From: Paralithodes platypus
Taxonomy: Eukaryota > Arthropoda > Malacostraca > Decapoda > Lithodidae
Reading direction: 5' to 3'
DNA length: 64,000 nt
Assembly: GCA_032716605.1 (NCBI GenBank)
Contig: CM064501.1
Location: 22,745,008 to 22,809,007, forward strand
Below the pieces are notes generated by a model. That model saw only the letters and a list, made by a program, of their open reading frames with translations, did not search any database and was not told the DNA's origin. Of the stretch, positions 43,099 to 53,895 are shown in pieces; the stretch's first letter is position 1; every line of letters starts with the position of its first letter. Position numbers and translations under genes: made by a program.

Positions 43099-43205
43099 TC
43101 GTCAATGATTACGGGGCCACTACTAAATATTAGGTTTTCTTTATCTCCTTACAGGAGTCAAACCTATAATTTATTAGTGGCCCCTCCATCATTGACGATT
43201 ATGCC
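43099..43205 (-). repeat. Internal complementary region of the outer DIRS
   Basis: Contains the right terminal sequence (ATTAGG...AACCTATAA) joined through TTT to the left terminal sequence (ATTAGTGGCCCCTCC), which is the circle-junction arrangement typical of DIRS elements. Confidence 0.85.
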
Positions 43206-43792
43206 TGATATCTAAGACTGGAGGGGGACATTCGTAATCATATCATAACTCTAGTAAAAGCAGATAATCAAACAACCACATAGTATTCTTACTTCAAAAA
43301 GATATATATTTATTGGCGCAGCACATAATTTATACAAAAAGGGGTACAAGCAGGAGCGTGCTTCAAAGAAGCCTGCTTGATAAAAAAGGGTTAACTCTTG
43401 AGACTCTGTGAACAGATCTGTAAGTTAAAAAGGCACCCCACTCAACATAAGTGGTGAAAAATAAAAAACTTATAAGTTTACATGTGCACATAATTATAAC
43501 CCCATAATACTCGTGGATATATCTTGCAAAATATATCCAATGCTTAAAATTACATTGCTTTCACAGCTAAAACTACTTATAACAACACTGTTGTTTGTAC
43601 TACCATTGTACTAGCACAATTTCCTGCACTGAATAGTACAGAGAAATTTTCATATCACAATACTCATAACTAGTATCACAGCTCTTATACTCCGGCGGGG
43701 TCTAGGGTGTCCTATGTTACACTGACTGCACCCCCTCCCCCCCCCCCCCCCCTTTTTCTTGAAATTAAACAAGAAGTTACTTTTAGGGTCAC
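43206..43792. other. Outer DIRS 3' non-coding region
   Basis: The inverted counterpart of 51372-51925 in the inner copy; contains a long C-run at 43738-43752. No ORF. Confidence 0.8.
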
Positions 43793-44101
43793 CTAGACCC
43801 TCTGCCTTAAAGCTATACATGGCAAGGAAGGTTTGTCTAGAGCTACTGACAGGTATCGCGTCAAAAACGTATGATTAGAGGCCCACAAATGTGTGGACGT
43901 AATACCTTCAACAGAAAAATTCTTAAGGAAACGCAAAGAGGCTGCCCATTTGCGTAAATCGTGGGCCCTACCCACAACGCCGGGATTACTCTCTTTAATG
44001 ACCTCGACCAAGAGAGAAGCCAATCTACGTTTCAGCAAGCGCTTACCCGTACTTGCTAGCCATAAAGCACCCTGCGGATTTAGAGGAGCTACTCTCAAAT
44101 A
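43793..44101 (-). pseudogene. Outer DIRS tyrosine recombinase, C-terminal piece
   Basis: Matches the inner recombinase from KYLRVAPLNPQGALW to the stop, including the HDLR motif and the SVALD region after the catalytic tyrosine. The N-terminal piece lies at 52459-53126; the inner DIRS (44105-52455) separates them. Confidence 0.9.
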
Positions 44102-44104
44102 TTT

Positions 44105-44410
44105 ATTAGTGGCCCCTCCATCATTGACGAACATGCCTATTACATAAGGCATCCTCTTCAAACACTAATCCGCCGTAGTTTGAATCTACCGCGCAGAGCA
44201 TTTAAAATCTGAGGAGCCTTCATCATGAGCGCACGCGACCTCACTCATGGCTTCAGTCATTATGAATTGGGTTCTCACTACGAAAAAACTTCGTAAAAAA
44301 TAAAAACAAAAAGAAAATAAGAATAACTATCCAATAAGCTTTCCATCATATCGTGGATGTACTTGTGTGGATCTTTGACCAGACGCTGATTCAGGCGTCA
44401 TTCTTCCTTC
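44105..44410 (+). repeat. Inner DIRS left inverted terminal repeat
   Basis: Starts ATTAGTGGCCCCTCC and matches 52105-52410 in reverse complement with very few differences, ending at the CGTCATTCTTCCTTC word. Confidence 0.9.
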
Positions 44411-46160
44411 TCTGCTCTGCGCTCAGCCTGCCCGGACGTGTCTCCCCACGCTCCGCTGGTTCCGCATTTGCTGCGTCCCTAGTGAGTTTTTTCTCATTTA
44501 TTTACTCCGGGATGTATCGAGTAAGGTTAGGATATGCGTAGCAGGTGTGTCCTGGGCTGGTTGCCCGCAGTGCAGTGTATTTTGGGTCATGTGTTTGGGG
44601 CATCTATTTCGGATGTACCCTCGTGGTCCTGTTGTGGACTTGTGATCTTTTCACAGTTGAGTTAGCTTGTGATGCAGGCGGCTTTCATTACGCGTTAGTT
44701 ATGCTGCCTTTTATCTTTCTGATGAGGTAAGCGTTGCTTACTGACGTTCCCAGCGTATTTTTCTTCACTTAGTGAAGTTTTTTCTGGGTCCCGAGTCAGT
44801 CTTCCCTTTGCCGGAAGTATTTGCTACAGTGGTGTGTTGGCGGTGGTTCCTGTTGTTATATTTCCAGTGTTTTTTGTTTATATTTCAACATTTCTTATGC
44901 CGTCTACTTAGGCCTAGCCAGCCGCTCGTAGCTTTGCCACATGTACAAGTGTTATTGTTTATTTTATAAATATGTCCTACTGTGTCATGTGTATCCGGGT
45001 TTAGTTGTGTATTGGCTAATTCCACGGACTATGTTTGTTTCCTGGTTTAGTTGTGTATTGGCTAATTCCACGGATTATTGTGTGGACCCTAGGCTAGTCG
45101 TGCTTGGCTTTCCTTCGAGTCCTATGTGCGTTCAGATGGTTTCTGAACGGGGTGGGTTACTTTCCGGCGGGTTTTTTCTCGGTTACACCATGAAAAACCC
45201 GGCCGAGAGCCGTGTTGGGCCACGCGTGGTTTCAACACAGGCTTGTGTCCCCGGCGATGAGGTGTCTGTGGCTCTCCAGGACTGCGTCTCTGTGTTGGTG
45301 CCTGTTTTCAGGCTCCCTTTGATTCCCGGCGGATTGGCTGTACCCATCTAACATTGTTCATGCGGACATATGTTATGAAGTTTTTCTACCCGGTTTTACA
45401 AACCACAGGAAAAACCTAGCTGTTGTTAAGGGCTTTCCTCCCCGGCGATCTTTTACAAAGAAGTGGGGACAGGAACTTATGGGGTTAACGTTTTGACATC
45501 TCACCCGGCGGGTGCACCTTGGTAGGGTGGGATGAACGACTAAGTCATTCAGTTAGTTAACCGATCCATTTTAGTGATACTATATGTATCGCCACCTTTA
45601 CACTTACGGCGATCGAAGGTTCAATTAGGGTTAACATCGTTTTTACACCCGGCGGGTGCTCCTGGGGGGAGGAAATAAGGAATTTACAATTCAATTTCGT
45701 TAACCACTTAATTGAGAGATACGTTAATGTATCGCCGCCTTCAAACTTACGGCGATCTTTTGTGACAATTCGTTAGAAATCAGATCTCGTATCAGCCTGC
45801 CCTGTGTTATTCTGCTAAATAATTCAAGGGCCGGCGTCTTTGTGGGGGGTTGTTTTCCAAAATTGAATCTTGAAACAGTCACCACCGGAAAGACTATAAA
45901 CGCCATGCTGGTCCTTTATATTATGTCAGAGGGTATTCTTCACTTTCTTAAAGATATGTTTAGATATTCTGAACCCCGCCGCGTAGCGAGCTGTGATCGT
46001 TGTGTCATTACATCTCATTACCCGGTGGGTTATTAACACTTGTGTGCGAACATGTTGGGTTAACCTTATGAGCATTAATTCCTGGAAACTTTTTTTTCCA
46101 GAGCTGGGCTCCGGCGGACCAATACAGACCCGGCAGTAGTTTTCCCCACCAGTCTCTGTC
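44411..46160 (+). other. Inner DIRS 5' leader
   Basis: 1.75 kb with no ORF that has a recognised domain (136 codons at 44941-45351 is the longest). It contains many CCGGCG words, for example at 45164, 45251, 45326, 45442, 45505, 45649 and 46111, and the phrase CACCCGGCGGGTGC at two places (about 45502 and 45646). Confidence 0.6.
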
Positions 46161-48764
46161 ATGGCTACCTTGGCCCCAGTTTTTGCTTTATGCATTACCC
46201 CTACCTGTGCCGGTATCCCTATTTTTGCGCACACTCTTTGCATCAAGTGTGTTAAATGTCTAGACCGTTCAAGGGGTCTGTGGGTGATGCGCAACTGTTC
46301 CTTTTGCTCCCAATTAAGTGTCAAGGTCCTCCGCGACAATGATAAGACCGCAGCGGTCGCCTTACGAGAGGTTAGGCAACAGATGTCAGCATATACTACG
46401 ATTGTGGCTCATAAGTCACTTCAATGTGACAACATCCCTCTTTGGGATAGGCTGCTTTTCGAACACCCTCCCCCTAAACGTTCCTCTCGAGTAACTAGTC
46501 ATAAGCCGGCGGAGACTGGTCAGGGTTCTGTGTCTTCTGCTGCTACTCCGAAACGTCCAAGAGAGCCTACACCCCCGGCGGCAGCCTCCTCGTCTCGGGA
46601 GAGATCTCGGTCTAGGTCACCTCTCAGACACCAGCCACCTAGTCTTGCCTCTTCACCATCGAGTAAGAAGAGTAAGACGGAAAGTTCCACCAGTGGTCAC
46701 GGCGATAAATCCTCCAAATCGAAGAGTAGTTCACGGTCACACCGCAGCCATAAATCTTCCAAAAAGGATTCCCATATTAGAAAGGCCTCCCTACATTCGC
46801 CAGATTCTAGTGCTTCTCATCGTACCTCTACCCCAGACAGAGTTTGTGTTCGGTCTCAAGGGTCCAGTACAGTGCCTGTACCTAAAGATGATTTATCCAT
46901 TAACATTTTAACCCTGGAATTGGAGAGTTCAGGGGGATCAGTGATTGAGAGTGTTTCAGACTCCCAAGAGAGTGTAGGCCAAGGCCTCGGTGTTTGGCGA
47001 TTTTCTCGGCCGGGGTCTGACCACCCACTTCCGGCTCAAACTAGTCACACAGTGACTGACGTCCACAGGGACGCGGCGATCCCATCCTCTATTCCTGACT
47101 TATCTTGGCAACAAGGTACCCCAGCTTCGGCGGGATCTTCTCAGGAGGAACAGGATGATAAAGACGAGGTTTCAATAATTTCGGATATGGAAGGGCAAGA
47201 GTCAGGTTCAGGCTTAGACGCCGCGCAGGATATTAATGATTCACCAGTGAGTACATCATCAAGTCAATTTGTCACTGCACAAGAAATTGATGGGCTACTT
47301 AGTAATGCTTTATCTAAAAAAATTGGCCAACAACAGGAAACTCCCACAGTGGACTTGGGAGCTCCCACGACAAGTTCTACGGTACGGCCTCTGATGACTT
47401 CTATTGCTTTAACTCAGATCCCTCACCCTCCCACTCTGTCACCATCAGTGGTTACTAGGCCTGCTACGGCGGCATTGACCACTTCGAATGTAAGGGTTAT
47501 AACGGATGTCAATCCACCCCCTCTAGACTAGGCGCCTCTCTTGCTTTACGGACCAGACGAGTCATGGGTCCTTTTGACCCCCACTAAACCAGAGCTCGCC
47601 CAACCTACCTTGTCAGGGGAACTCCCAGTACCGCGTGAGTGGGTCATCCAGGGCAATAAATCTAGGAAATTAAGGGCCTTGGATACTTTGGGAAATGTAC
47701 TAGACGTTAATATAAAGGCTATACCTAGTTATTATCACCAGGACTATTTTGTTTATGCTACTAAGCCGGCTTTACCCCCTGCCTCAGCTTCAAAATTGTT
47801 TTCAGACTGGTCTAAGCTGGATGGGTTTAATGACATTAAGACTCTGTCAGCTCTCACTCCAGAACTTGATTTACAAACCGTCACAGACGAAGCAGCTAAT
47901 CCAGTCTTGAAGGTGGGGCAGTTGGGTCCAGGACCTTGGGTGGAATGGGAGACAGAGGCTCAAAACTTTGCGACCACATTTACTTCCAAAACTTCCCACC
48001 AGATCCCTCAAGATACTCATTCTTGGTTCTCCATGCCAGTGTGTTCTGCCGGCGGAGTCCCTTCAGCTTTGTTTGCTTTCTTAGCTGCCCCTAAAATTAA
48101 TCTTTGTGAGCTAAAAGACCCTTTCACTACCCCTACCCCAACTCACCTAGACCGAGAATTTAGGCTAAGGGGGAAAGCTTTTCGCCTGTTCTCTCAATAC
48201 ATAGTGTCTCAACAGGTAGCAAAGTCTTTGCTCCGGTCCACTCAGGCAATCGCAGACGTGGATGCCAGATGATCGGTTGAATTGTCCCGGCGACTGCTTC
48301 TTCAGTCGTCAATCCAATCTCTGGGTGACATCCGCACCGCCTTGCTTGAGGCGGTACGAGCGAGACAAGACCTCAGAATGTCTTTAGTCCGCAAACTGGC
48401 TGATCGCATTGCGAATCAGGTGGTCATGTCACCAGTGCTTACTCCCTCTTTAATGTCCCCTGACGTGTGGCGAACGGTGTTTAATATGGCGCAGGCCTTT
48501 AAACACAGTCCCACCCCTTCTAAGAAACCTGCCTTTAACTTCCCCAAACCCAGGCCAGCCGCTAAAGCTCAGCCGGGGGGATCTAAGCCCTTTCTTCCAC
48601 CTAAGTCCTCCCCCTCCCCTCAAGGTCAGTACAGGCATAGACAGAGTAGGTTTTCAGGTCAGAGAGGACGCGGCCATAATAAGCCAGGTCAGGGCCCGTC
48701 TTCGGCCAACACCAGCCAGCCGGCGAAGCGTCCAGCACCACCAACCCCACCATCAAAAAACTAA
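46161..48764 (+). pseudogene. gag: Inner DIRS gag-like ORF with two in-frame stops
   Basis: One frame of 867 codons broken by TAG at 47529-47531 and TGA at 48270-48272. The N-terminus has clustered cysteines (CVKCLDRSRGLW, NCSFCSQ) that could bind zinc. A Ser/Arg/Lys-rich stretch lies at about residues 130-215 (SRERSRSRSPLRH), then an acidic Ser-rich part. The middle has a conserved WNLKTL-like folded region that I do not recognise. The end is basic and Gly/Pro/Gln-rich, suiting RNA binding. Position and composition indicate the DIRS Gag. Both stops are one C-to-T step from sense codons (CAG, CGA), so they look like decay rather than programmed readthrough. Confidence 0.75.
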
Positions 48765-48781
48765 AGTCTCTCTCACTCCCG

Positions 48782-50380
48782 GTGCCAATCTCAAGGCCGG
48801 CGGATCCGAGGGTAGTACAGCCGGCGAACCCTTGTCTGCTAACTGGGTCGTTCCGAACGTGTCACCAAGAATGGCCGTTAAACACTTGGGCACGGATGGT
48901 GGCACGCAAAGGCATCACTTGGCAGTGGCTCCGGCGACCTCGCTTACGTCAGCCGACAACGGCGAATTTTGTTTCTTTAGAGGTGGAGTCACTGGTCCAG
49001 GAAATGATTGCCAAGAATGTCATCATTCCGGTCCCCCCAAATTACCCTGTATTCACGTCCAAGCTATTTTTGGTTCCCAAAAGGGACAGTGTTCAGATGA
49101 GACCGGTCGTAGACCTGTCTTATCTGAACCTTCACATTCACAACGAGTCATTCCGAATGTTAACAGTACACCAAATCAGGCTAACACTTCCGCCGGGAGG
49201 TTGGATGTGTTCCCTAGACCTGACAGACGCCTATTGGCACGTATCGGTCAACAAAAGATTTCAAAGGTTTTTGGCCTTACGGATCAGGCACCAAAATTTT
49301 GTTTTTCAACGGATGCCATTCGGTTTGAACCTGGCACCTCGATTATTCACGAAATTAGTCCGGCAAGCCCTGATGCCGTTGTTAAAACAAGGAATCAGAG
49401 TTTTGTGGTACCTAGACGACTGGCTGGTGGTGGCAGAGACAGAACAATTATGCATCAAACATGTCAACATCATTTTAAATCATGTCAAAACTCTAGGGTT
49501 CAAGGTAAATCTGGTAAAGTCAAACCTTGTTCCCTCACGAGTAATTCAGTGGATAGGGCTGGTCTGGGACACGGCTGCTCTCACTCTGAGTCAGAGTGTG
49601 GACAATCGCAACAGGTTTCGCAGGAAACTGTTTATGTTTCTTCACAGTCTGACTACGACGCGGAGGGTCTGGGAGTCTCTGGTCGGCTCTCTCAATTGGA
49701 TTCAACTAACTGTTATGTTGGGCCGGTTGAAAGTAAAACGTTTAATATTGGAAGGTAACAAATATTTCCCACTCTTACCGGCGGGAAAATTATGGCCCAT
49801 CCCGAAATTAATCCACACCTTACTAGTGGTCTGGGCGAAGAGGGAAACGTTGCACTCAATAATGTCATGGACCTCTCCTCCGCCAACGGTATGGGTAGAC
49901 ACGGATGCGTCAGGCACAATAGGTTGGGGATTTCAGTCAAATCAGGGGCACCAGGGTCAGGGGCTTTGGTCCCACTTAGAAATCTCCCACATCAATGTCA
50001 AAGAATTACTAGTCCCCTTGTATTTCCTTCAGGCTCACGGCCCTGCTTTACGGGGCAAGTCGGTGGCCTTCAGAATGGACAATCTGAACGCAGTTCACTG
50101 TATTCAGAAACAGGGGTCAACGAGGTCAAGGGGGTTGCTAAACGTGTCGGAAGAGATCTTTACTCTAGCCAACAGACTAGACATTTATCTTCACGCATCT
50201 TATCTCCCAGGCATAGCAAACGTCTGGGCAGACGCTCTGTCCCGGAGACAGAGCACGACAGTAGAATGGGAGCTCAAGCAACCCATTTTCAACCTAATGA
50301 TTGCAGAGCTCTCCCATCCACAAGTGGATCTGTTTGCGTCCGAGGAGACTCACAAACTCCCTCTATACCTCGCCCGCTGA
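48782..50380 (+). CDS. Inner DIRS reverse transcriptase-RNase H (methyltransferase-like end deleted)
   Basis: 532 codons. RT motifs: FLVPKRDSVQMRPVVDLSYL, CSLDLTDAYWHV, FQRMPFGLNLAPRLF and the catalytic YLDDW at about residues 210-214. RNase H: VWVDTDASGTIGWGF (about 370), ELLVPLYFL, FRMDNLNAVHCI, NVWADALSRR (about 490). It starts 17 bases after the gag stop; the ATG choice is tentative. It ends at LPLYLAR because of a deletion: the outer copy continues about 89 codons (FPPPDASL, APLWPAQLWYQQL), the region known in DIRS elements as methyltransferase-like. The RT and RNase H active sites are intact. Confidence 0.9.
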   Translation: MPISRPADPRVVQPANPCLLTGSFRTCHQEWPLNTWARMVARKGITWQWLRRPRLRQPTTANFVSLEVESLVQEMIAKNVIIPVPPNYPVFTSKLFLVPKRDSVQMRPVVDLSYLNLHIHNESFRMLTVHQIRLTLPPGGWMCSLDLTDAYWHVSVNKRFQRFLALRIRHQNFVFQRMPFGLNLAPRLFTKLVRQALMPLLKQGIRVLWYLDDWLVVAETEQLCIKHVNIILNHVKTLGFKVNLVKSNLVPSRVIQWIGLVWDTAALTLSQSVDNRNRFRRKLFMFLHSLTTTRRVWESLVGSLNWIQLTVMLGRLKVKRLILEGNKYFPLLPAGKLWPIPKLIHTLLVVWAKRETLHSIMSWTSPPPTVWVDTDASGTIGWGFQSNQGHQGQGLWSHLEISHINVKELLVPLYFLQAHGPALRGKSVAFRMDNLNAVHCIQKQGSTRSRGLLNVSEEIFTLANRLDIYLHASYLPGIANVWADALSRRQSTTVEWELKQPIFNLMIAELSHPQVDLFASEETHKLPLYLAR

Positions 50381-50390
50381 CTTTTGCATT

Positions 50391-51371
50391 ATGGACATTC
50401 AGGAGGCCAAGTGGCTAGCACCATACGGTAGAGATGTGACCAATAAATTATTAAATCAATATACTCAGTCTACGAAACGACAGTATCACTCACATTGGCA
50501 AGCCTTTACTTCTTGGATCATTAGAACAGAACAGACTGTGCCATCAGTAGCATTAGTTTTTAATTATTTAAATTATCTGTTTGAGCAGAAACATTTATCT
50601 GTGGTAACGTTAAAAAATCACTTAACTGCAATTAGAGTGCCCTTTTTAGACCTTACAGGTCTCTCCATACCGGTGGCGGAGGAAACAGGTTTTATGAGGG
50701 CATGTTTTAAACTCCGCCCACCTCCCCGTCAGCTCATGCCTACTTGGTCTCTGGACAAGGCTTTGTCTTTACTTCACTCTCGTCTGTACCAAAATACTGC
50801 AGATTTTGCATTACTCTTAAAAAAGGCTGTATTCCTTTTGGCTTTGGCCACCGGGAACAGAGTGTCTGAGCTGGCGGCGATGAGCAACACACCTAATTGC
50901 CTTAGGTTTGGTAGACTTAATGAATGTATTCACATTGCACCTTCCCCGGGATTTGTAGCCAAGAATGAGCACAGTGCACACGTGTTTTCTGAGTTCACGG
51001 TGCCGGCGTTAAAAAGGGGAAAGGTGCATCATAATCTATGTCCAGTGCAAGCTCTAACCAAATATTTGAGAGTGGCTCCTCTAAACCCCCAAGGTGCTTT
51101 ATGGGTAGCGAGTACGGGTAAACGCTTACTGAAACGGAGATTAGCTTCTCTTCTGGTCGAAGTCATTAAAGAGAGTAATCCCGGCGTTGTGGGTCGGGCC
51201 CACGATTTACGCAAATGGGCAGCCTCTTTACGTTTCCTGAAGAATTTTTCAGTAGAAGATATTTCGTCCACACAGTTGTGGGCGTCTAATCATACTTTTT
51301 TGACTAGATACTTGTCAGTTGCTCTAGACAAACCTTCCTTACCATGTATAGCTTTAAGGCAGAGGGTCTAG
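50391..51371 (+). CDS. Inner DIRS tyrosine recombinase
   Basis: 326 residues from ATG 50391 (MDIQEAKWLAPYGRDV). The N-terminal core-binding domain (QYTQSTKRQYHSHWQAF) is followed by the catalytic domain: Arg in ATGNRVSEL (about residue 157), HDLR (271-274) and the nucleophilic Tyr in LTRYLSV (about 307). It inserts a circular cDNA by recombination between short identical sequences. The start lies in the same frame as an open stretch from 50301, but the outer copy shows the same ATG, which supports it. No disabling change seen. Confidence 0.93.
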   Translation: MDIQEAKWLAPYGRDVTNKLLNQYTQSTKRQYHSHWQAFTSWIIRTEQTVPSVALVFNYLNYLFEQKHLSVVTLKNHLTAIRVPFLDLTGLSIPVAEETGFMRACFKLRPPPRQLMPTWSLDKALSLLHSRLYQNTADFALLLKKAVFLLALATGNRVSELAAMSNTPNCLRFGRLNECIHIAPSPGFVAKNEHSAHVFSEFTVPALKRGKVHHNLCPVQALTKYLRVAPLNPQGALWVASTGKRLLKRRLASLLVEVIKESNPGVVGRAHDLRKWAASLRFLKNFSVEDISSTQLWASNHTFLTRYLSVALDKPSLPCIALRQRV

Positions 51372-51925
51372 GTGGCCCTTCAGTCACTTTTGTTTACTTT
51401 CAAGAAAAGGGGGGGGGGGGGTGCAGTCAGTTAACATAGGACACCCTAGACCCCGCCGGAGTGTAAGAGCTGTGATACAATTTATGGTTAATGTGATATG
51501 AAAATTTCTCTGCGAGAAATTGTGCTAGTACAATGTTAGTACAAAACAACGGGGTTGTTATAGTAGTTTTAGCTGCGAAAGCAATTTAATATTAAACAGT
51601 AAAGATCTTTTGCAAATTATCTCCACGATTATTTTGGGGTTTATTATGTGCACATGTAAACTTATAACTTGTTATTTTTGTCACCACTCGTTGAGTGGGG
51701 TGCCTTTGTAACTACAGATCTGTTCACAGAATCTTCAGAGTTACCCTTTTTGTCAAGCAGGCTTCTTTGAAGCACACACCTGCCTGAACCCCTTTCTTGT
51801 ATATATATGGGCTGCGCCGTATTAAATATATTTTCAAAGTAAGAATACTATGTGGTTGTTTTTATTATCTGCTTTTCTAGAGTTATGATATGATTACGAA
51901 TGTCCCCCTCCAGTCTTAGAAATCA
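51372..51925 (+). other. Inner DIRS 3' non-coding region
   Basis: AT-rich, no ORF; a G-run at 51408-51421. Inverted equivalent at 43206-43792. Confidence 0.8.
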
Positions 51926-52032
51926 GGCATGTTCGTCAATGATGGAGGGGCCACTAATAAATTATAGGTTTGACTCCTGTAAGGAGATAAAGAAAACCTA
52001 ATATTTAGTAGTGGCCCCATAATCATTGACGA
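51926..52032 (+). repeat. Internal complementary region of the inner DIRS
   Basis: The first half (GGCATGTTCGTCAATGATGG...CACTAAT) is complementary to the left end at 44105-44138. The second half (TTATAGGTTTGACTCC...CATTGACGA) is complementary to the right end at 52391-52455. They are joined by AAA, the complement of the TTT core. Confidence 0.92.
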
Positions 52033-52104
52033 CTGGGGCCCTCCCGACCATCCCCTTCCCATTCGTTGATGTATTAAGGATTTTGGTTTACTTGATATGT
52101 CAGT

Positions 52105-52455
52105 GAAGGAAGAATGACGCCTGAATCAGCGTCTGGTCAAAGATCCACACAAGTACATCCACGATATGATGGAAAGCTTATTGGATAGTTATTCTTATTT
52201 TCTTTTCGTTTTTATTTTTTACGAAGTTTTTTCGTAGTGAGAACCCAATTCATAATGACTGAAGCCATGAGTGAGGTCGCGTGCGCTCATGATGAAGGCT
52301 CCTCAGATTTTAAATGCTCTGCGCGGTAGATTCAAACTACGGTGGATTAGTGTTTGAAGAGGATGCCTTATGTAATAGGCATGTTCGTCAATGATTACGG
52401 GGCCACTACTAAATATTAGGTTTTCTTTATCTCCTTACAGGAGTCAAACCTATAA
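52105..52455 (-). repeat. Inner DIRS right inverted terminal repeat
   Basis: 52105-52410 pairs with 44105-44410; 52411-52455 is an extension found only at the right end and in the internal complementary region. Confidence 0.9.
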
Positions 52456-52458
52456 TTT

Positions 52459-53126
52459 GGTTAGAGCCTGCACTGGACATAAATTATGGTGCACCTTTCC
52501 CCTTTTCAACGCCGGCACCGTGAACTCTGAAAACACGTGTTCACTGTGCTCACTCTTGGCTATGAACCCTGGGGAAGGTGCAATATGAATACACTCATTA
52601 AGCCTACCAAACCTGAGGCAATTCGGTGTATTGCTCATCGCCGCCAGCTCAGATACTCTGTTCCCGGTGGCCAAAGCCATAAGGAATACTGCCCTTTTTA
52701 AGAGTAATGTAAAATCTGCAGTAATTTGGTACAGACGGGAATGAAGTAATGACAAAGCTTTGTCCAGAGACCAAGTAGGCATGAGCTGACGGGGAGGTGG
52801 GCGGAGTTTAAAACATGCTCTCATAAAACCTGTTTCCTCCGTGACTGGTATGGTGAGACCGGTAAGGTCCCAAATGGCATCCTAATCGCTGTTAAGTGAT
52901 TTTTTAACGTTACCACAGATAAACGTTTCTGCTCGAACAGATAATTTAAATAATTAAAAACCAAAGCCACCGAGGGCACAGTTTGTTCTGTCCTAAGGAT
53001 CCAAGAAGTAAAGGCTTGCCAATGTGATTGATACTGTCATTTTGTAGACTGGGTATATTGATTCGTGAATTTATTGGTCACGTCTCTACCATACGGTGCT
53101 AGCCACTTGGCCTCCTGAATGTCCAT
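52459..53126 (-). pseudogene. Outer DIRS tyrosine recombinase, N-terminal piece
   Basis: Starts at ATG 53126 (MDIQEAKWLAPYGRDV). A stop near 53038-53040 replaces the Arg of the inner TKRQYHSH (TGA for CGA). A frame change follows before 52824, then FMRACFKLRPPPRQL through ATGNRVSEL to VQALTK at 52459, where the inner DIRS begins. Confidence 0.88.
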
Positions 53127-53895
53127 AATGCAAAAGTCAGCGAGGTCGCTAGGTTGCCAATCGTGTCTAAGTGGAAAAATCCGACCGGGAGCGACACCGG
53201 GTGCGGGCACCACGTTTTCAATTGCTGGTACCACAACTGCGCCGGCCACAGGGGCGCGATTAGCGAGACTACGCCCCGATAATCTCGTAGTTTGTTTACT
53301 ACTTGGCACATTAGAGACGCGTCTGGCGGTGGAAACAGATAAATGGAACTCCACCTGTTCCAGTCTGTCACCAGGGCGTCTGGCCCACCTGCCGGCGTTA
53401 TCGTCCGGCGGGTGAGGTACATTGGGAGTTTGTGAGTCTCCTCTGACGCAAACAGATCCACTTGTGGATGGTAAGGCTCCGCAATCATTTGGTTGAAAAT
53501 GGTTTGCTTGATCGCCCATTCTACTGTTGTGCTCTGTCTCCGAGACAGAGCGTCTGCCCAGACGTTTGCTACGCCTGGGAGATAAGATGCGTGAAGATGA
53601 ATGTCCAGCCTGTTGGCTAGAATAAAAATCTCTTCTGACACGTTTAGCAACTTTCGAGATCTCGTCGACCCTTGTTTCTGAATACAGTGAACCGCATTCA
53701 GATTGTCCATTCTGAAGGCCACCGACTTGCCCCGCAAAGTAGAGCCGTGAGCCTGAAGGAAAAATAAGGGACTAGTAATTCTTTGACATTGATGTGGGAG
53801 ATTTCTAAATGGGACCAAAGCCCTTGACCCTGGTGCCCTTGGTTTGACTGAAAACCCCAACCTACCGTGCCTGACGCATCCGTGTCTACCCTCAT
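53099..53895 (-). pseudogene. Outer DIRS RNase H and methyltransferase-like region
   Basis: RNase H motifs (FRMDNLNAVHCI, NVWADALSRR) and then the segment missing from the inner copy (DALVTDWNRWSSIYLFPPP, APLWPAQLWYQQLKTW). It joins RT (54238-55139) across SINE-1 copy 2. Family knowledge places a DNA-adenine-methyltransferase-like domain here in DIRS elements; the catalytic motif is not certain by eye. Confidence 0.8.

Larger units (their letters stand above)
44105..52455 (+). mobile_element. Inner DIRS retrotransposon, nearly complete
   Basis: 8351 bp bounded by TTT at 44102-44104 and 52456-52458. Inverted terminal repeats of about 306 bp (44105-44410 and 52105-52410), the right one extended by about 45 bp. 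Gene order gag, RT-RNase H, tyrosine recombinase, then an internal complementary region. This is the DIRS structure: a recombinase takes the place of an integrase, and there are no target-site duplications. It is inserted in the recombinase gene of the outer copy. Confidence 0.95.

Noticed and set aside
42676..43260. CRISPR-like or satellite array from the repeated inverted segments
   Set aside because: The repeats are the terminal and internal complementary regions of DIRS elements; no spacers or cas genes.
46645..46911. Second frame open inside the DIRS gag
   Set aside because: A shadow of the SR-rich coding segment.
48832..49758. Long plus-strand ORF overlapping the DIRS RT
   Set aside because: A shadow frame: the RT motifs are all in the frame from 48782. 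The matching shadow is open in the outer copy too, which reflects shared codon composition.
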